This document shows positions 8,471 to 17,699 of a DNA stretch of 64,000 bases, in pieces; the stretch's first letter is position 1; each line of letters begins with the position of its first letter. The stretch is from Rhizobium sp. Lineage in GTDB: Bacteria > Pseudomonadota > Alphaproteobacteria > Rhizobiales > Rhizobiaceae. A model generated the notes under the pieces. It was not told the DNA's origin, did not search any database, and saw only the letters and a list, made by a program, of their open reading frames with translations. The DNA is taken from assembly GCA_002796995.1 (NCBI GenBank), contig PEKW01000002.1, positions 1,042,696-1,106,695 on the forward strand, written 5' to 3'. The translations under genes were made by a program, and so were the position numbers.

Positions 8471-8522
8471 CCCACTGACAACGTCCTCAAGCAAACTTGA
8501 AGACGTTGTCAGTGGGTTTTTT
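8471..8522 (+). terminator. Intrinsic terminator with an unusually long stem
   Basis: A 21-bp stem with a single mismatch (8471-8491 / 8496-8516) closes on a CAAA loop and is followed by TTTTTT. It ends the tetR-membrane protein unit and insulates the mrp operon 108 bp downstream. Confidence 0.9.
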
Positions 8523-8629
8523 CCTGTCTTTCTACGAACTTGCTTGAGACGCTCGGCCATTTATCCTAACAACGGACACTCAAAAAGGTTTCGGGGGACA
8601 AGGCTGCCGGAAGCAGCAAGGGAGTGTAG

Positions 8630-11017
8630 ATGATAGGAGACGGGGCTGCCCTGACTTTTCTTGCCATGGCCCTGCCGTTTATGGCTGCGCTTCTTGCTCC
8701 GCTTCTCGTGCGACGCCTCGGCGCCAATGCCGCCTGGATCCTGGCCCTCGTGCCGGCCTTCGCCTTCGCCCATTTCGCCGGCTTCCTGCCGGAGATCGCC
8801 GCCGGCGAAGTCGTCACCGGCGGCTATGCCTGGGTGCCGAGCCTGAACCTCTCCTTTTCCTGGTTCCTCGACGGCCTGTCGCTCACCTTCGCCCTGCTGA
8901 TCACCGGCATCGGCACGCTGATCGTGCTCTATTCGGGCGGCTACATGAAGGGCCATCCGCAGCAGGGCCGCTTCTTCTCCTTCATCCTGATGTTCATGGG
9001 CTCGATGCTCGGCGTCGTGGTGTCCGACAGCTTCCTCATGCTCTTCGTCTTCTGGGAGCTGACCTCGATCACCTCCTTCCTGCTGATCGGCTTCGACCAT
9101 TCCCGCCAAGCCTCGCGCCGCGCCGCACTCCAGGCGCTGGTCGTCACCGGCGGGGGAGGGCTGCTGCTGCTCGCCGGCCTGATCTTCATCTGGAACATGA
9201 CAGGCCTGACCCAGCTGTCGCTGCTCGTGCATTCCGGCGATCTCCTGCGCGAAAGCCCGTTCTACATGGCGGCGCTGTTGCTGGTGCTCGGCGGCGCCTT
9301 CACCAAGTCGGCGCAGTTCCCCTTCCATTTCTGGCTGCCCAACGCCATGGAGGCGCCGACCCCGGTCTCGGCCTATCTGCATTCGGCGACCATGGTGAAG
9401 GCCGGCGTCTATCTGCTGATGCGGCTCAATCCTGTCATGGGCGACACACCCGCCTGGGAAATCCTTTTGCCCTTCTTCGGCGGCATCACGCTTCTGGTCG
9501 GCGCCGTGCTTGCCATCCGCCAGAGCGATCTGAAGCTGATGCTCGCCTATACGACGGTCGCCTCGCTCGGGCTGCTGGTCATGCTGACCGGCTTCGGCTC
9601 GCCCTATGCCATCGAGGCGGCGGTGCTCTATCTCGTCGCCCATTCGCTGTTCAAGGGCGCGCTGTTCATGGTCGCCGGCATCATCGACCACGAGGCCGGC
9701 ACGCGCGACGTCACCAAGCTCGGCGGCCTCAGATTCGCCATGCCGATCACCTTCGTCGCCGCACTCTTCGCCGCGATCTCCATGGCCGGTCTGCCGCCCT
9801 TCTTCGGCTTCCTCGCCAAGGAGGAGATCTATGCCGCGCTCGCCGGCCCCGATCCGCGCTCGGTCGTCTTCACCATCGTCGCCATTATCGGCAATGCGCT
9901 GATGTTCGTCATCGCCTTTGCCGTGGCGCTCAAACCCTTCGTCGGCGCCAAGGTCGAGACGCCGAAGCACGCGCATGAAGGGCCGGCCCTGCTCTGGCTC
10001 GGGCCGCTGGTGCTGTCGCTTCTCGGCCTTACCGCAGCCCTGTTCTCTGCTGTCGCCCATGCCTATGTCACCTCGCCGATGGCGAGCGCCGTCGCCGGCG
10101 AGGCGGAAGCCGTGACGGTCAGCCTCGTGCCGCATATCGGCTTGCCGCTCGCACTTTCAGTTCTGACGGTTGTGCTCGGCATCCTCATCTTCCTCGGCCT
10201 CGACCGCGCCCGCTCAGCCGTGACCCGCCTCATCGACGCGCTCGGTCCAGGCCCCGATCGTGGCTTCGACCATTTCATCGCCGGCCTGGTGCGTCTCTCC
10301 TGGCGCGTGACGAAGGTGATCCAGAACGGCCGGCTCGAGGTCTATGTGACGGTCACCTTCCTGCTGCTCGCCTTCGTGCTGCTGGTGCCGCCGGTGCTGA
10401 ACGGCGAACTGCCCGAAATGCCGGCCTGGCCCTCCGACGTGCGTTTCCACGAGCTCGCCTTCTTCGTCATCGCCATTGTCGGGCTGATCGCCGTGCTCGC
10501 CGCCCGGGACCGCCTGACCGCCATCGTCTCGCTCGGCATCCAGGGCTTTGCCGTCGCCGTCATCTTCCTGTTGTTCGGCGCGCCGGACCTGTCGTTTACC
10601 CAGTTCATGGTCGAGACGCTGTCGGTCGTCATCCTGGCGCTGGTGATGACGCGGCTGCGGCTTTCGCCCTCCGACCACCGCACCTTCGGCGAGTTCCTGC
10701 TGGATGCCGCGATCGCCATCGCCGGCGGCCTCGGCTTCGCGCTCCTGCTGCTCAAGTCCACCCAGGCGCCGTTCAGCACCACGCTCACCGATTTCTTCAA
10801 CGCCTATTCCAAGGTCATCGCCCACGGCGCCAATGTGGTGAACGTCATCATCGTCGACTTCCGCGGCACGGATACGCTGGGCGAAATCTCGGTGGTGATG
10901 ATCACCGGCCTGGCCATCCTCGCGCTGATCCGCATTCGGGTGGTTTCGGTCGCCGCCGCCCAGACACCGGTCGCCAGGCTCGAGGGCCGCAATGCCGAGA
11001 AGGAGTTGCGCAAATGA
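8630..11017 (+). CDS. mrpA: Mrp/Pha cation-proton antiporter subunit A
   Basis: This 795-residue polytopic membrane protein is homologous to NuoL-type proton channels (proton-translocating core at residues about 60-420, with the [14 protein letters not shown] motif). It carries the extra C-terminal MbhD/MbhE-like region typical of MrpA. In rhizobia the seven-subunit complex exchanges Na+ or K+ for H+ and supports pH and salt tolerance. It is the first gene of a seven-gene operon, and its last four bases overlap mrpB (ATGA). The start at 8630 has only a weak ribosome site. Confidence 0.95.
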   Translation: MIGDGAALTFLAMALPFMAALLAPLLVRRLGANAAWILALVPAFAFAHFAGFLPEIAAGEVVTGGYAWVPSLNLSFSWFLDGLSLTFALLITGIGTLIVLYSGGYMKGHPQQGRFFSFILMFMGSMLGVVVSDSFLMLFVFWELTSITSFLLIGFDHSRQASRRAALQALVVTGGGGLLLLAGLIFIWNMTGLTQLSLLVHSGDLLRESPFYMAALLLVLGGAFTKSAQFPFHFWLPNAMEAPTPVSAYLHSATMVKAGVYLLMRLNPVMGDTPAWEILLPFFGGITLLVGAVLAIRQSDLKLMLAYTTVASLGLLVMLTGFGSPYAIEAAVLYLVAHSLFKGALFMVAGIIDHEAGTRDVTKLGGLRFAMPITFVAALFAAISMAGLPPFFGFLAKEEIYAALAGPDPRSVVFTIVAIIGNALMFVIAFAVALKPFVGAKVETPKHAHEGPALLWLGPLVLSLLGLTAALFSAVAHAYVTSPMASAVAGEAEAVTVSLVPHIGLPLALSVLTVVLGILIFLGLDRARSAVTRLIDALGPGPDRGFDHFIAGLVRLSWRVTKVIQNGRLEVYVTVTFLLLAFVLLVPPVLNGELPEMPAWPSDVRFHELAFFVIAIVGLIAVLAARDRLTAIVSLGIQGFAVAVIFLLFGAPDLSFTQFMVETLSVVILALVMTRLRLSPSDHRTFGEFLLDAAIAIAGGLGFALLLLKSTQAPFSTTLTDFFNAYSKVIAHGANVVNVIIVDFRGTDTLGEISVVMITGLAILALIRIRVVSVAAAQTPVARLEGRNAEKELRK

Positions 11018-11433
11018 ACACGCTGATTTTCCGCACGGTCGCACCCTTCCTCACCGCGCTGATGCTGCTGTTTTCGATCTTCGTTCTGCTGCGCGGCCAT
11101 AACGAGCCGGGCGGCGGCTTCATCGGCGGACTGATCGCCGCCTCCGCCTTCGCCATCTACGGCATCGCCTTCGGGGTGCAGGCCGTGCGCCGGGCGCTGT
11201 GGTTCCATCCGATGTCGATCGCCGGCGCCGGCCTGCTGCTCGCCACCCTGTCCGGGCTGCTCTCGGCGATCTTCGGCCTGCCCTTCATGACCGGGCTTTG
11301 GGTCTATCCCGAGTTCTTCGGCGTCGAGGTGCCGCTCGCCACCGTCATGTCCTTCGACGTCGGCGTCTATCTCGTCGTGGTGGGCGCCATCACCTCGATC
11401 GCCCTGGCGCTCGAAGAAAGGGAGAGCGACTGA
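11014..11433 (+). CDS. mrpB: Mrp antiporter subunit B
   Basis: This 139-residue protein with four helices matches MnhB/MrpB ([12 protein letters not shown] start, [13 protein letters not shown] signature). It overlaps mrpA by 4 bp and mrpC by 1 bp (TGATG), indicating translational coupling. It is a structural membrane subunit of the antiporter complex and has no known activity alone. Confidence 0.95.
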   Translation: MNTLIFRTVAPFLTALMLLFSIFVLLRGHNEPGGGFIGGLIAASAFAIYGIAFGVQAVRRALWFHPMSIAGAGLLLATLSGLLSAIFGLPFMTGLWVYPEFFGVEVPLATVMSFDVGVYLVVVGAITSIALALEERESD

Positions 11434-11810
11434 TGGAAGTGCTGTTTTCCGGCCTCGTCGGCATCTTCTTCGCCGCCGCCCTCTACCTGATGATGTCGAA
11501 GCACATCGTCCGCGTCCTGCTCGGCATCGTCATCCTCGGCAATGCCGTCAACCTGTTGCTGTTCACCACCGGCCGCCTGACGCGCGAGGTCCCGCCGATC
11601 ATCGCCCAAGGCTCCGACACGCTGTCGGCCGGCGCCGCCAATCCGCTGCCGCAGGCCCTCATCCTCACCGCCATCGTCATTTCCTTCTCCTTCTTCTGCT
11701 TCCTGCTGGTGCTCACCTACCGCGCCTACCAGGACCTCGGGACCGACGACACCGGCGAGATGCGCGTCGCCGAGCCGAAGGGCGAGCCCCTGCCGCCGAT
11801 GGGATATTGA
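11433..11810 (+). CDS. mrpC: Mrp antiporter subunit C
   Basis: This 125-residue three-helix protein is homologous to NuoK (SKHIVRVLLGIVILGNAVNLLLF motif, PLPQALILTAIVISF). The start ATG overlaps the mrpB stop. Unlike the other junctions in this operon, its stop is followed by a 219-bp gap holding an inverted-repeat element before mrpD. Confidence 0.95.
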   Translation: MEVLFSGLVGIFFAAALYLMMSKHIVRVLLGIVILGNAVNLLLFTTGRLTREVPPIIAQGSDTLSAGAANPLPQALILTAIVISFSFFCFLLVLTYRAYQDLGTDDTGEMRVAEPKGEPLPPMGY

Positions 11811-11840
11811 GCGCATGATGATGTCCGTGCCTGACGTGAA

Positions 11841-12019
11841 CCCCCTCTGGCCTGCCGGCCATCTCCCCCACAAGGGGGGAGACCGCCCCGCCGCCGGCGC
11901 TGCGTTCGGAATTCATGCCGTGAACACTCGGCCTTCTTTGGGCCTTGGAAGCTTGTCCGGGACCGTGCCCCACGGTCTCTCCCCCCTTGTGGGGGAGATG
12001 GCCGGCAGGCCAGAGGGGG
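11841..12019. repeat. 42-bp perfect inverted repeat between mrpC and mrpD
   Basis: Positions 11841-11882 and 11978-12019 are exact reverse complements of each other over 42 bp, separated by 95 nt. Each arm is a rhizobial-type intergenic module containing CTGGCCTGCCGGCCATCTCC and a CCCCCACAAGGGGGG hairpin. Transcribed as part of the mrp mRNA it would fold into a very stable cruciform-like stem. It is the only break in an otherwise overlapping seven-gene operon. Confidence 0.9.
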
Positions 12020-12029
12020 TCTTCTCCTG

Positions 12030-13613
12030 ATGGCCGCCTCCACTTCCCCCCTCGACCTTTCGCTCGCCCTCGTCATGGGACCGTCCTCGGCCGGCCAGTG
12101 GTTGACCATTTTGCCGGTGGCGATCGGGCTTGGCTGCGGCGCCGTGCTGATGATGCTGCGCCATTCGACGCGCGCCCATCCGTTCATCGCCATTCCGGGC
12201 CTTGCCCTGATGGTGCTGGTCGATTTGCTGCTGCTCGGCCGCGTCGTGCTCTACGGTCCGGTGACGATGATGATGGGCCGCTGGCTGCCGCCCTTCGGCA
12301 TCGCCTTTACCGTCGACCTCACCGGCGCGCTGCTGGCGCTCGCCGCCGCCATCGTGGCCCTGGCCGGCAGCATCTATGCGCTCGGCGACATCAGCCAGAG
12401 CGGCCGCCGCTACGGCTTCTATCCCTTCCTCATGGTGCTGATGGCCGGCGTCTCGGGCGCCTTCCTGACCGGCGACATCTTCAACCTCTATGTCTGGTTC
12501 GAGGTTCTGCTGATCTCGTCCTTCGGCCTGCTGATCCTCGGCTCCGAGCGCGAGCAGATCGACGGGGCGCTGAAATATGCCGTGCTGAACCTGATCGGCA
12601 CGACGCTCTTCCTCGTCGCCGTCGGCTATCTCTATGCCATCTTCGGCACGCTCAACATGGCCGACATCGCCACCAAGGCCGGCGAACTGCGCGAGACCGC
12701 GCCGCTGATGACGCTGGGCGCGCTGTTCGTCTTCGCCTTCGGCATGAAGGCCGCCGCCTTCCCGGTCAATTTCTGGCTGCCGGCCTCCTACCACACGCCG
12801 CGGATCGTCGTCTCGGCGCTGTTTGCCGGCCTGCTCACCAAGGTCGGCGTCTATGCCCTTTTGCGCGTCATGGTCATGCTGTTGCCGGTCGAGCGCGAGG
12901 CGCTCAGCCTCGTCATCGCCATTGCCGCGGCGCTCACCATGGTGCTCGGCGCCATGGGCGCGCTGGCCCAGTCCGACATCCGCCGCTTCCTCGGCTTCGT
13001 CGTCGTCTCCGGCATCGGTTACATGCTGGCGGGCGCGGCGATCGCCGGAACGGCGGGGCTCTCGGCGGCGATCTTCTATGCCCTGCATTCGATCGTGCTG
13101 ATGACCGCGCTCTACCTTCTGGCGGGCGAGGCGGCGCGCCGCGGCGGCTCCTACCGCCTCGAAAGCCTGTCGGGTCTCTGGGCGGCCGCGCCCGCCTTTG
13201 CCGGCCTGTCGCTCGCCCTGTTCTTCGCCGGCTCCGGCCTGCCGCCGTTTTCCGGCTTCTGGCCCAAGGCCATGCTGGTCAAGGCCTCGCTCGACATCGG
13301 CGCCTGGTGGCTGGCGGGCGCCATCCTGCTCTCCGGCTTCCTCACCACCATCGCTTTCGGCCGGCTCTTCCTGCTCGCCTACTGGCGCCCCGCGCCGGTG
13401 GTTGCCAGCAAGGGCGGTGAAGCGGCAATCCAGCCCGCCGCGCCCCGCGCCAGTCTCTCGGCCATGCTGCCGATCCTGACGCTGACCGCGCTGATCGTCT
13501 GGTTCGGCCTCTTCCCCGAGCCGCTGATCGACCTCAGCCAGCGGGCGGCGATCGGGCTTGCCGATCCCGCCGCCTATCTCCAGTCCGTCTTTCCGGTGGG
13601 AGGCCAGCCATGA
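12030..13613 (+). CDS. mrpD: Mrp antiporter subunit D
   Basis: This 527-residue NuoN/NuoM-like proton-translocating subunit has about 14 helices, with the channel motifs [18 protein letters not shown] and [12 protein letters not shown]. It works with MrpA as the second ion-channel module. Start ATG 12030 is only 11 bp past the repeat arm and has a weak site (TTCTCCTG), so translation may depend on how the upstream hairpin folds. It overlaps mrpE by 4 bp. Confidence 0.95.
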   Translation: MAASTSPLDLSLALVMGPSSAGQWLTILPVAIGLGCGAVLMMLRHSTRAHPFIAIPGLALMVLVDLLLLGRVVLYGPVTMMMGRWLPPFGIAFTVDLTGALLALAAAIVALAGSIYALGDISQSGRRYGFYPFLMVLMAGVSGAFLTGDIFNLYVWFEVLLISSFGLLILGSEREQIDGALKYAVLNLIGTTLFLVAVGYLYAIFGTLNMADIATKAGELRETAPLMTLGALFVFAFGMKAAAFPVNFWLPASYHTPRIVVSALFAGLLTKVGVYALLRVMVMLLPVEREALSLVIAIAAALTMVLGAMGALAQSDIRRFLGFVVVSGIGYMLAGAAIAGTAGLSAAIFYALHSIVLMTALYLLAGEAARRGGSYRLESLSGLWAAAPAFAGLSLALFFAGSGLPPFSGFWPKAMLVKASLDIGAWWLAGAILLSGFLTTIAFGRLFLLAYWRPAPVVASKGGEAAIQPAAPRASLSAMLPILTLTALIVWFGLFPEPLIDLSQRAAIGLADPAAYLQSVFPVGGQP

Positions 13614-14083
13614 TCCTCTATGCCATCAATCTGCTCATGGCGATCGTCTGGGCGGCGATCACCGGCAGCGCCTCGCTGCACAACCTGATCTTCGGCTTCG
13701 TGCTGTCGACCCTGGCGCTCGGCCTGATCCGCGAACAGATCAACGGCACCGGCTATATCCGCCGGGTGATCCGCATCGCCTCGCTCGCCTGGCTGTTCTT
13801 CGTCGAGCTGGCCAAATCGGCCTGGAAGGTCGCCGTCATGGTGGTGAGCCCGAGGCTCGACATCAAGCCGGGCATCTTCGCCTTTCCGCTGACGGTGACG
13901 CGCGACTTCGAGATTACCCTGCTCGCCAACCTCATCACGCTCACCCCCGGCACGCTGTCGGTCGACGTCTCCGACGACAAGAAGACGCTCTACGTGCATG
14001 CCATCGACTGCGCCGACCCGGACGCCGCGCGCCGCGACATCGCCGAGGGCTTCGAGCGCAAGATCCGCGAGGCCTTCGCATGA
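13610..14083 (+). CDS. mrpE: Mrp antiporter subunit E
   Basis: This 157-residue protein of the MnhE/MrpE family has two N-terminal helices and a hydrophilic C-terminal domain with the conserved [17 protein letters not shown] segment. It overlaps mrpD and mrpF by 4 bp each, within the antiporter operon. Confidence 0.95.
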   Translation: MILYAINLLMAIVWAAITGSASLHNLIFGFVLSTLALGLIREQINGTGYIRRVIRIASLAWLFFVELAKSAWKVAVMVVSPRLDIKPGIFAFPLTVTRDFEITLLANLITLTPGTLSVDVSDDKKTLYVHAIDCADPDAARRDIAEGFERKIREAFA

Positions 14084-14505
14084 TCGCGCCCGAAACCATC
14101 ATCCAGGCCGCCTGCAACTTCGCCCTCGTCGTGCTCGGTATCGCCTTCTTCCTCACCGTCTACCGCGTGGTGAAGGGGCCGACGCTGCCCGACCGGGTGC
14201 TGTCGCTCGACATGCTGGTCGGCATCGCCATCGGCTTCATCGCCGTGATCGCCATCCGCACCGGCTACACGCTCTATATCGACATCGCCATCTCGCTCGG
14301 TCTGGTGGGCTTTCTCGCCACCGTCGCCTTCGCCCGCTTCATCCTGGCGCGCGGCCTGGTGGCCGAGCGTCCGCTGGAAGACGGCCCGGTGCTGCGCACC
14401 GAAAAGCACAAGGTCAAGGGCGGCAAGAAGGCGAAGGCCGCTGCGGCGGGAGGCAAGGGAAAATCCGGCGGCCCGGCCGGGGCCGGGGGAGGGCGCAGGA
14501 AATGA
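14080..14505 (+). CDS. mrpF: Mrp antiporter subunit F with basic C-terminal extension
   Basis: This 141-residue three-helix MrpF ([19 protein letters not shown] motif) is followed by an unusual low-complexity basic tail rich in Lys, Ala and Gly (about 40 residues, [16 protein letters not shown]). The usual family length is about 90-120 residues, so the tail is an extension. It overlaps mrpE and mrpG. Confidence 0.93.
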   Translation: MIAPETIIQAACNFALVVLGIAFFLTVYRVVKGPTLPDRVLSLDMLVGIAIGFIAVIAIRTGYTLYIDIAISLGLVGFLATVAFARFILARGLVAERPLEDGPVLRTEKHKVKGGKKAKAAAAGGKGKSGGPAGAGGGRRK

Positions 14506-14849
14506 TCGCTTACGGCATTGCCCTCTTCACCGCGCTGCTGATCGTCGCCGGCGCCCTCTTCGCGCTGATCGCCGCCATCGGCATCAACCGCCTGCCGGAC
14601 CTTTACACCCGCATGCATGCCGCCTCGAAGGCCGGCACGGTCGGCTCCGGCCTGATGCTGATTGCCGTCGGCCTGCATGCCGGCGACCTTGCCACCTTCA
14701 GCCGGGCGATCGCCGGCTTCTTCTTCTTCATCCTGACCGCGCCGGTCTCGGCCCACCTGCTCGCCAAGGCGGCGCATCAGGTCGGCTACAAGCTCTCGCC
14801 GGTCTCGGTTCTCGACGAATTGAAGGGCAAGGACGGCCCGGCGCCCTAG
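14502..14849 (+). CDS. mrpG: Mrp antiporter subunit G
   Basis: This 115-residue three-helix protein of the MnhG/MrpG family ([20 protein letters not shown] signature) is the last gene of the operon. It overlaps mrpF by 4 bp. No terminator hairpin is visible after its stop. Confidence 0.95.
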   Translation: MIAYGIALFTALLIVAGALFALIAAIGINRLPDLYTRMHAASKAGTVGSGLMLIAVGLHAGDLATFSRAIAGFFFFILTAPVSAHLLAKAAHQVGYKLSPVSVLDELKGKDGPAP

Positions 14850-15300
14850 CGCGCCCGGCAAGTACATCTGAGCTGGAACCCCTGATTTCCCGGCATTCTG
14901 CGGCTCGTTCGCAGTTGCAGCAAGTCATGTCCGTGTCTTCGCCGAACTAAAGACGCACGCGGCACCCCATATTTGGGGAAAAATATTACGTGGATTTTTG
15001 ACGGATTGATGATAACGAATTGACACAGAGCACTGATGCTGGAGACTTGGTTTCTCGCGCGCTCGAATCCCGAACGAAAGTTGTATCCGCAACTGTTTCA
15101 ATGTCTCGGGGTTTGGCCGGGTCGAAACAGGACTGCAGCATCTGCCGGAACAGAATCCAGAGCGTACTGCCGGGATCTAGGGGTGGATCCCACGTCGGCG
15201 ACGACAAGGCTTGCGCAAAGGTCTTTGTTCCTTGGCTTTTTCGATTGGTGCCGGCCGTTCAGCCGGCGCCTGGCAAGCACATTGGAACAGGAGTCACGAA
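14850..15300 (+). promoter_or_regulatory. Long mucR upstream region
   Basis: This 450-bp gap has no convincing gene. It holds a perfect CCCCA-tatt-TGGGG inverted repeat (14965-14978), an AT-rich tract AAAAATATTACG, two TTGAC-type -35 elements (14998 and 15020), and an imperfect GATC dyad near 15176-15192. MucR/Ros proteins are known to bind AT-rich sites in their own promoters, so autoregulation here is expected but not proven. The long leader could also encode a small RNA. Confidence 0.45.
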
Positions 15301-15732
15301 ATGACAGAAACCGTCAACGGCGCCGGCCATGATCTACTGGTCGAATTGACCGCGGACATTGTCGCAGCCTATGTCAGCCATCATGTAGTGCCGGTCGGCG
15401 ACCTCGCCGCGCTCATCTCCGACGTACACTCGGCCCTGAGCAACACCTCTTCGCCGGCCCCGGTCGTCTCGGTTGTGGAAAAGCAGAAGCCGGCTGTCGC
15501 CGTGCGCAAGTCCGTGCAGGACGACCACATCGTCTGTCTGGAATGCGGCGGTGCCTTCAAGTCGCTCAAGCGTCACCTGATGACGCACCACACCCTCGGT
15601 CCGGAAGAATACCGCGACAAGTGGGACCTGCCGATGGACTATCCGATGGTCGCGCCCGCCTATGCCGAAGCGCGCTCGCGCCTCGCCAAGGAAATGGGCC
15701 TCGGCCAGCGCCGCAAGCGCAGCGGCAAGTGA
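15301..15732 (+). CDS. mucR: MucR/Ros family zinc-finger transcriptional regulator
   Basis: This 143-residue protein has the Ros/MucR fold. An N-terminal oligomerisation region ([11 protein letters not shown]) precedes a C2H2 zinc finger ([20 protein letters not shown]) and a conserved C-terminus ([19 protein letters not shown]). It is an H-NS-like global regulator that in rhizobia controls exopolysaccharide, motility and cell-cycle genes. Start ATG 15301 lies 8 nt after GGAG. An intrinsic terminator follows. Confidence 0.95.
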   Translation: MTETVNGAGHDLLVELTADIVAAYVSHHVVPVGDLAALISDVHSALSNTSSPAPVVSVVEKQKPAVAVRKSVQDDHIVCLECGGAFKSLKRHLMTHHTLGPEEYRDKWDLPMDYPMVAPAYAEARSRLAKEMGLGQRRKRSGK

Positions 15733-15778
15733 ACCGCACCTGACGCCTCGACCGAACCACGGTCACGGCACTCCGACG

Positions 15779-15804
15779 AAACCGGGCCTCGCGCCCGGTT
15801 TTTT
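15779..15804 (+). terminator. Intrinsic terminator of mucR
   Basis: ACCGGGC-ctcgc-GCCCGGT is followed by TTTTTT, 47 bp after the mucR stop. Confidence 0.92.
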
Positions 15805-15919
15805 GTTGCGCGGAGACAGCAGGCCCGTTGTGCGGCGATCATGGGGCCAAGGTCTTCGAACTCTGGCAGAAAGCAGATCGCGGAGTTTCTCGCTGACGTC
15901 TACAGATCAATGTACGCGG

Positions 15920-16429
15920 CTAACGAAGCGTCTCCCAAAGCAAGACAACTAGCGCCTTAGATCGCGTAATCTCTGCATCAAGTCTCGAGTGATCGATCAG
16001 ATCCCATAGCGGCTTTCTTCGACCATCGGTGAAGAAAGCGATTCGATATAGGTTGAATGTACCGTCCTGAGGAATGCCGTACTGCGCGTGTGCGTACTTG
16101 TTTCTCTCGGAGGCTACCCACTTCATTTCTGTTAGTGTGGAGGGCAATTCCGCGGTCATAGGAGAGGCGGAGGTAGACGCAATTCGGGCTAGCAAGTCTA
16201 GCCGGAGCCCTTGGCTTTGTATGGGGGAAAGAATTTCTTGGGCGGCTTCTTGTGATATCCGTAAAACTTTGGCGAGTAGGTCGCGGGTGCACAGCTCGGC
16301 CTGAGCTGCGTATGCTATGAAAATGGATATTTTCGCCGCTAAGTCTGGGTGCGCTTCGAGAGCGGACACGCACGTAAGCAGACCGTCGTCAGTACGAACT
16401 ATTCTTACGTGGTCTAAGGTTTCTTCCAT
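15920..16429 (-). CDS. HEPN-like hypothetical protein
   Basis: This protein of 169 residues, if it starts at ATG 16429, is helical. It contains SERNKYAHAQYG with R109-N-x3-H114, the R-x4-H pattern of HEPN-fold ribonucleases and toxins. Codon use is visibly AT-richer than in neighbouring genes, suggesting acquisition. The family is not recognised beyond the motif. The ribosome site for this start is weak, and the frame stays open upstream to 16522. The gene at 16556-16882 lies just upstream on the same strand, so the two probably form one unit. The HEPN link is an inference from one motif plus helical content. Confidence 0.55.
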   Translation of the reverse strand: MEETLDHVRIVRTDDGLLTCVSALEAHPDLAAKISIFIAYAAQAELCTRDLLAKVLRISQEAAQEILSPIQSQGLRLDLLARIASTSASPMTAELPSTLTEMKWVASERNKYAHAQYGIPQDGTFNLYRIAFFTDGRRKPLWDLIDHSRLDAEITRSKALVVLLWETLR

Positions 16430-16559
16430 GGCAGGCACCAAAAGGAGTGTTGGCAAAGAGTGGGGCGGCGACGTTTGGAAGCGTATGCTCAAGACGACGC
16501 CAAGCTCGAAGACCCCTCCCAAGCAGAAGCCTGGAGAGAAGGAACAAGATGAAACCTAA
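16428..16559 (+). CDS. Possible 43-residue basic protein, overlaps the start of the HEPN-like gene
   Basis: The forward frame reads MAGTKRSVGKEWGGDVWKRM... and ends KPGEKEQDET. It has the Trp-Lys-Arg-(Met/Leu)-Leu then Pro/Lys-rich composition seen in many tiny conserved proteins. An AAGG lies 7 nt ahead of the ATG. Its start codon shares the CATG palindrome with the start of the leftward HEPN-like gene, so only experiment could show whether both are used. Confidence 0.3.
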   Translation: MAGTKRSVGKEWGGDVWKRMLKTTPSSKTPPKQKPGEKEQDET

Positions 16560-16882
16560 TGCCGGCTCTGGGCTATTGGAAAATGAACTTCGGGGCCTTT
16601 GCGAACGTGAAACTGCCGTCGCTGTTGCCGCGACGCTGAACCGTCAAACAGCGATTTGGGCATTGGATCGTTTACGAGATACTTCACTGGCGCAGTGCCA
16701 TTATCAGCAACCTGATGGCGCACCGACTTTAGAGGAATAACGAACTCTGGTCGTCGCACCCCTTCGCCTTGGTTGGCAAACCAAAGCGCCACGATCAATG
16801 CTCCAGTTTCGCACTCTATGGCGTCAAATGCACAAAGCTTGTCGGAAACGAAAATGCCGACAGACAGAGGGTTAAGGATCAC
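16556..16882 (-). CDS. Hypothetical protein, upstream partner of the HEPN-like gene
   Basis: The start is placed at GTG 16882 because a perfect AGGAGG lies exactly 7 nt upstream; this gives 108 residues (VILNPLSVGIF...). The protein is mixed alpha/beta with a hydrophobic GALIVALWFANQGEG strand and a basic C-terminus (RQQRRQFHVRKG). I do not recognise a family. Composition is AT-richer than the genome backbone, as in the next gene. A possible two-component toxin or defence pair is inference only. Confidence 0.5.
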   Translation of the reverse strand: MILNPLSVGIFVSDKLCAFDAIECETGALIVALWFANQGEGVRRPEFVIPLKSVRHQVADNGTAPVKYLVNDPMPKSLFDGSASRQQRRQFHVRKGPEVHFPIAQSRH

Positions 16883-16954
16883 CGTTCTTCCTCCTGCGTT
16901 CAAACAGAGGTTTACGCGCTTTTTGTTTAAGCGTGAACGCATTCGTAAAGCAGC

Positions 16955-16975
16955 CGACAGGTAATACACCTGTCG
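16955..16975 (-). promoter_or_regulatory. Inverted repeat upstream of the two-gene AT-rich unit
   Basis: CGACAGGT-aatac-ACCTGTCG is a perfect 8-bp inverted repeat 73 bp ahead of the GTG start at 16882. It is placed where an operator would sit. The remaining 300 bp up to the DnaA-like gene (16976-17282) is AT-rich and holds nothing I can name. Confidence 0.4.
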
Positions 16976-17282
16976 CGAGGCATGCGATGCTGGGCTTCTT
17001 GGTGCTTTCGCGCCGAGCTTCTTCGCGGCGCGGCAATCTCCACAGGGTCATCCCTGAGAGGAAAGGTGAAGATGATCTCATCCGATTCTCCGCTATGCAC
17101 CCGTGGGCCGCGTGCGCGGCTTCTGCATTGCCACGGAACGAGGAAATAAATCCCATAAATATCTAGTGTCAAAAGCCAATAACAAAACAAAAACAATCAA
17201 ACATCGAAAACTTGCGCTTTCCAACGTCCCCGTGTTCTCGTTAGGGTGTATGAATTAATTCCTATCTATCGGGAGTGATCAT

Positions 17283-17699
17283 ATGCCATCAGAGACAGCC
17301 AATTCCCCCGTTGCGGATCCGGGAAGCACAGCGCCCGCTCCGGCCGTCCTGCGCTCTTCGGCCGCCTCCTCGGGCCTCAGCGAACGCCGCATCGTCTGCA
17401 TGGTGGTGCGCCAGCTGACCGCCGAGCTGCTCGGCGTCGTCGGTGATCGCGCCGAGGCGCGGCGCGCGCGGCGCCGTGCCAGTTGCCATGTGCGGCAGAT
17501 CTCCATGTATGTCTGCCATGTCGCGCTCTCCATGCCCTATGGCGAGATCGCCGAGGCTTTCGGCGTCGACCGCACCACGGTCAGCCACGCCTGCCACGTC
17601 GTCGAGGACCGTCGCGACGATGCCGCCTTCGACACCTTCGTCAGCACCGTCGAGCGGCTGGCCGAGTCGGTCTGCATGGTCGCCGGGAGGCCGGCATGA
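17283..17699 (+). CDS. Small DnaA-domain-IV-like helix-turn-helix protein
   Basis: This 138-residue protein has a C-terminal half (about 65-115) that reproduces the DnaA domain IV DNA-binding signature: RQISMYVCHVALSMPYGEIA, then FGVDRTTVSHACHVVEDRRD. The ATPase domain of DnaA is absent. Start ATG 17283 follows GGGAG. It overlaps the DUF6456 gene by 4 bp (ATGA), a pairing conserved in Rhizobiales. It may bind DnaA-box-like DNA as a regulator; that role is inferred. Confidence 0.8.
   Translation: MPSETANSPVADPGSTAPAPAVLRSSAASSGLSERRIVCMVVRQLTAELLGVVGDRAEARRARRRASCHVRQISMYVCHVALSMPYGEIAEAFGVDRTTVSHACHVVEDRRDDAAFDTFVSTVERLAESVCMVAGRPA

Noticed and set aside
8561..10135. 524-codon minus-strand frame
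   Set aside because: Antisense of mrpA; composition is Asp/Glu/Gln/Gly-rich noise with no domains.
14850..15300. Short open frames before mucR as small genes
   Set aside because: No ribosome sites and unlike protein; more likely a leader or regulatory region.
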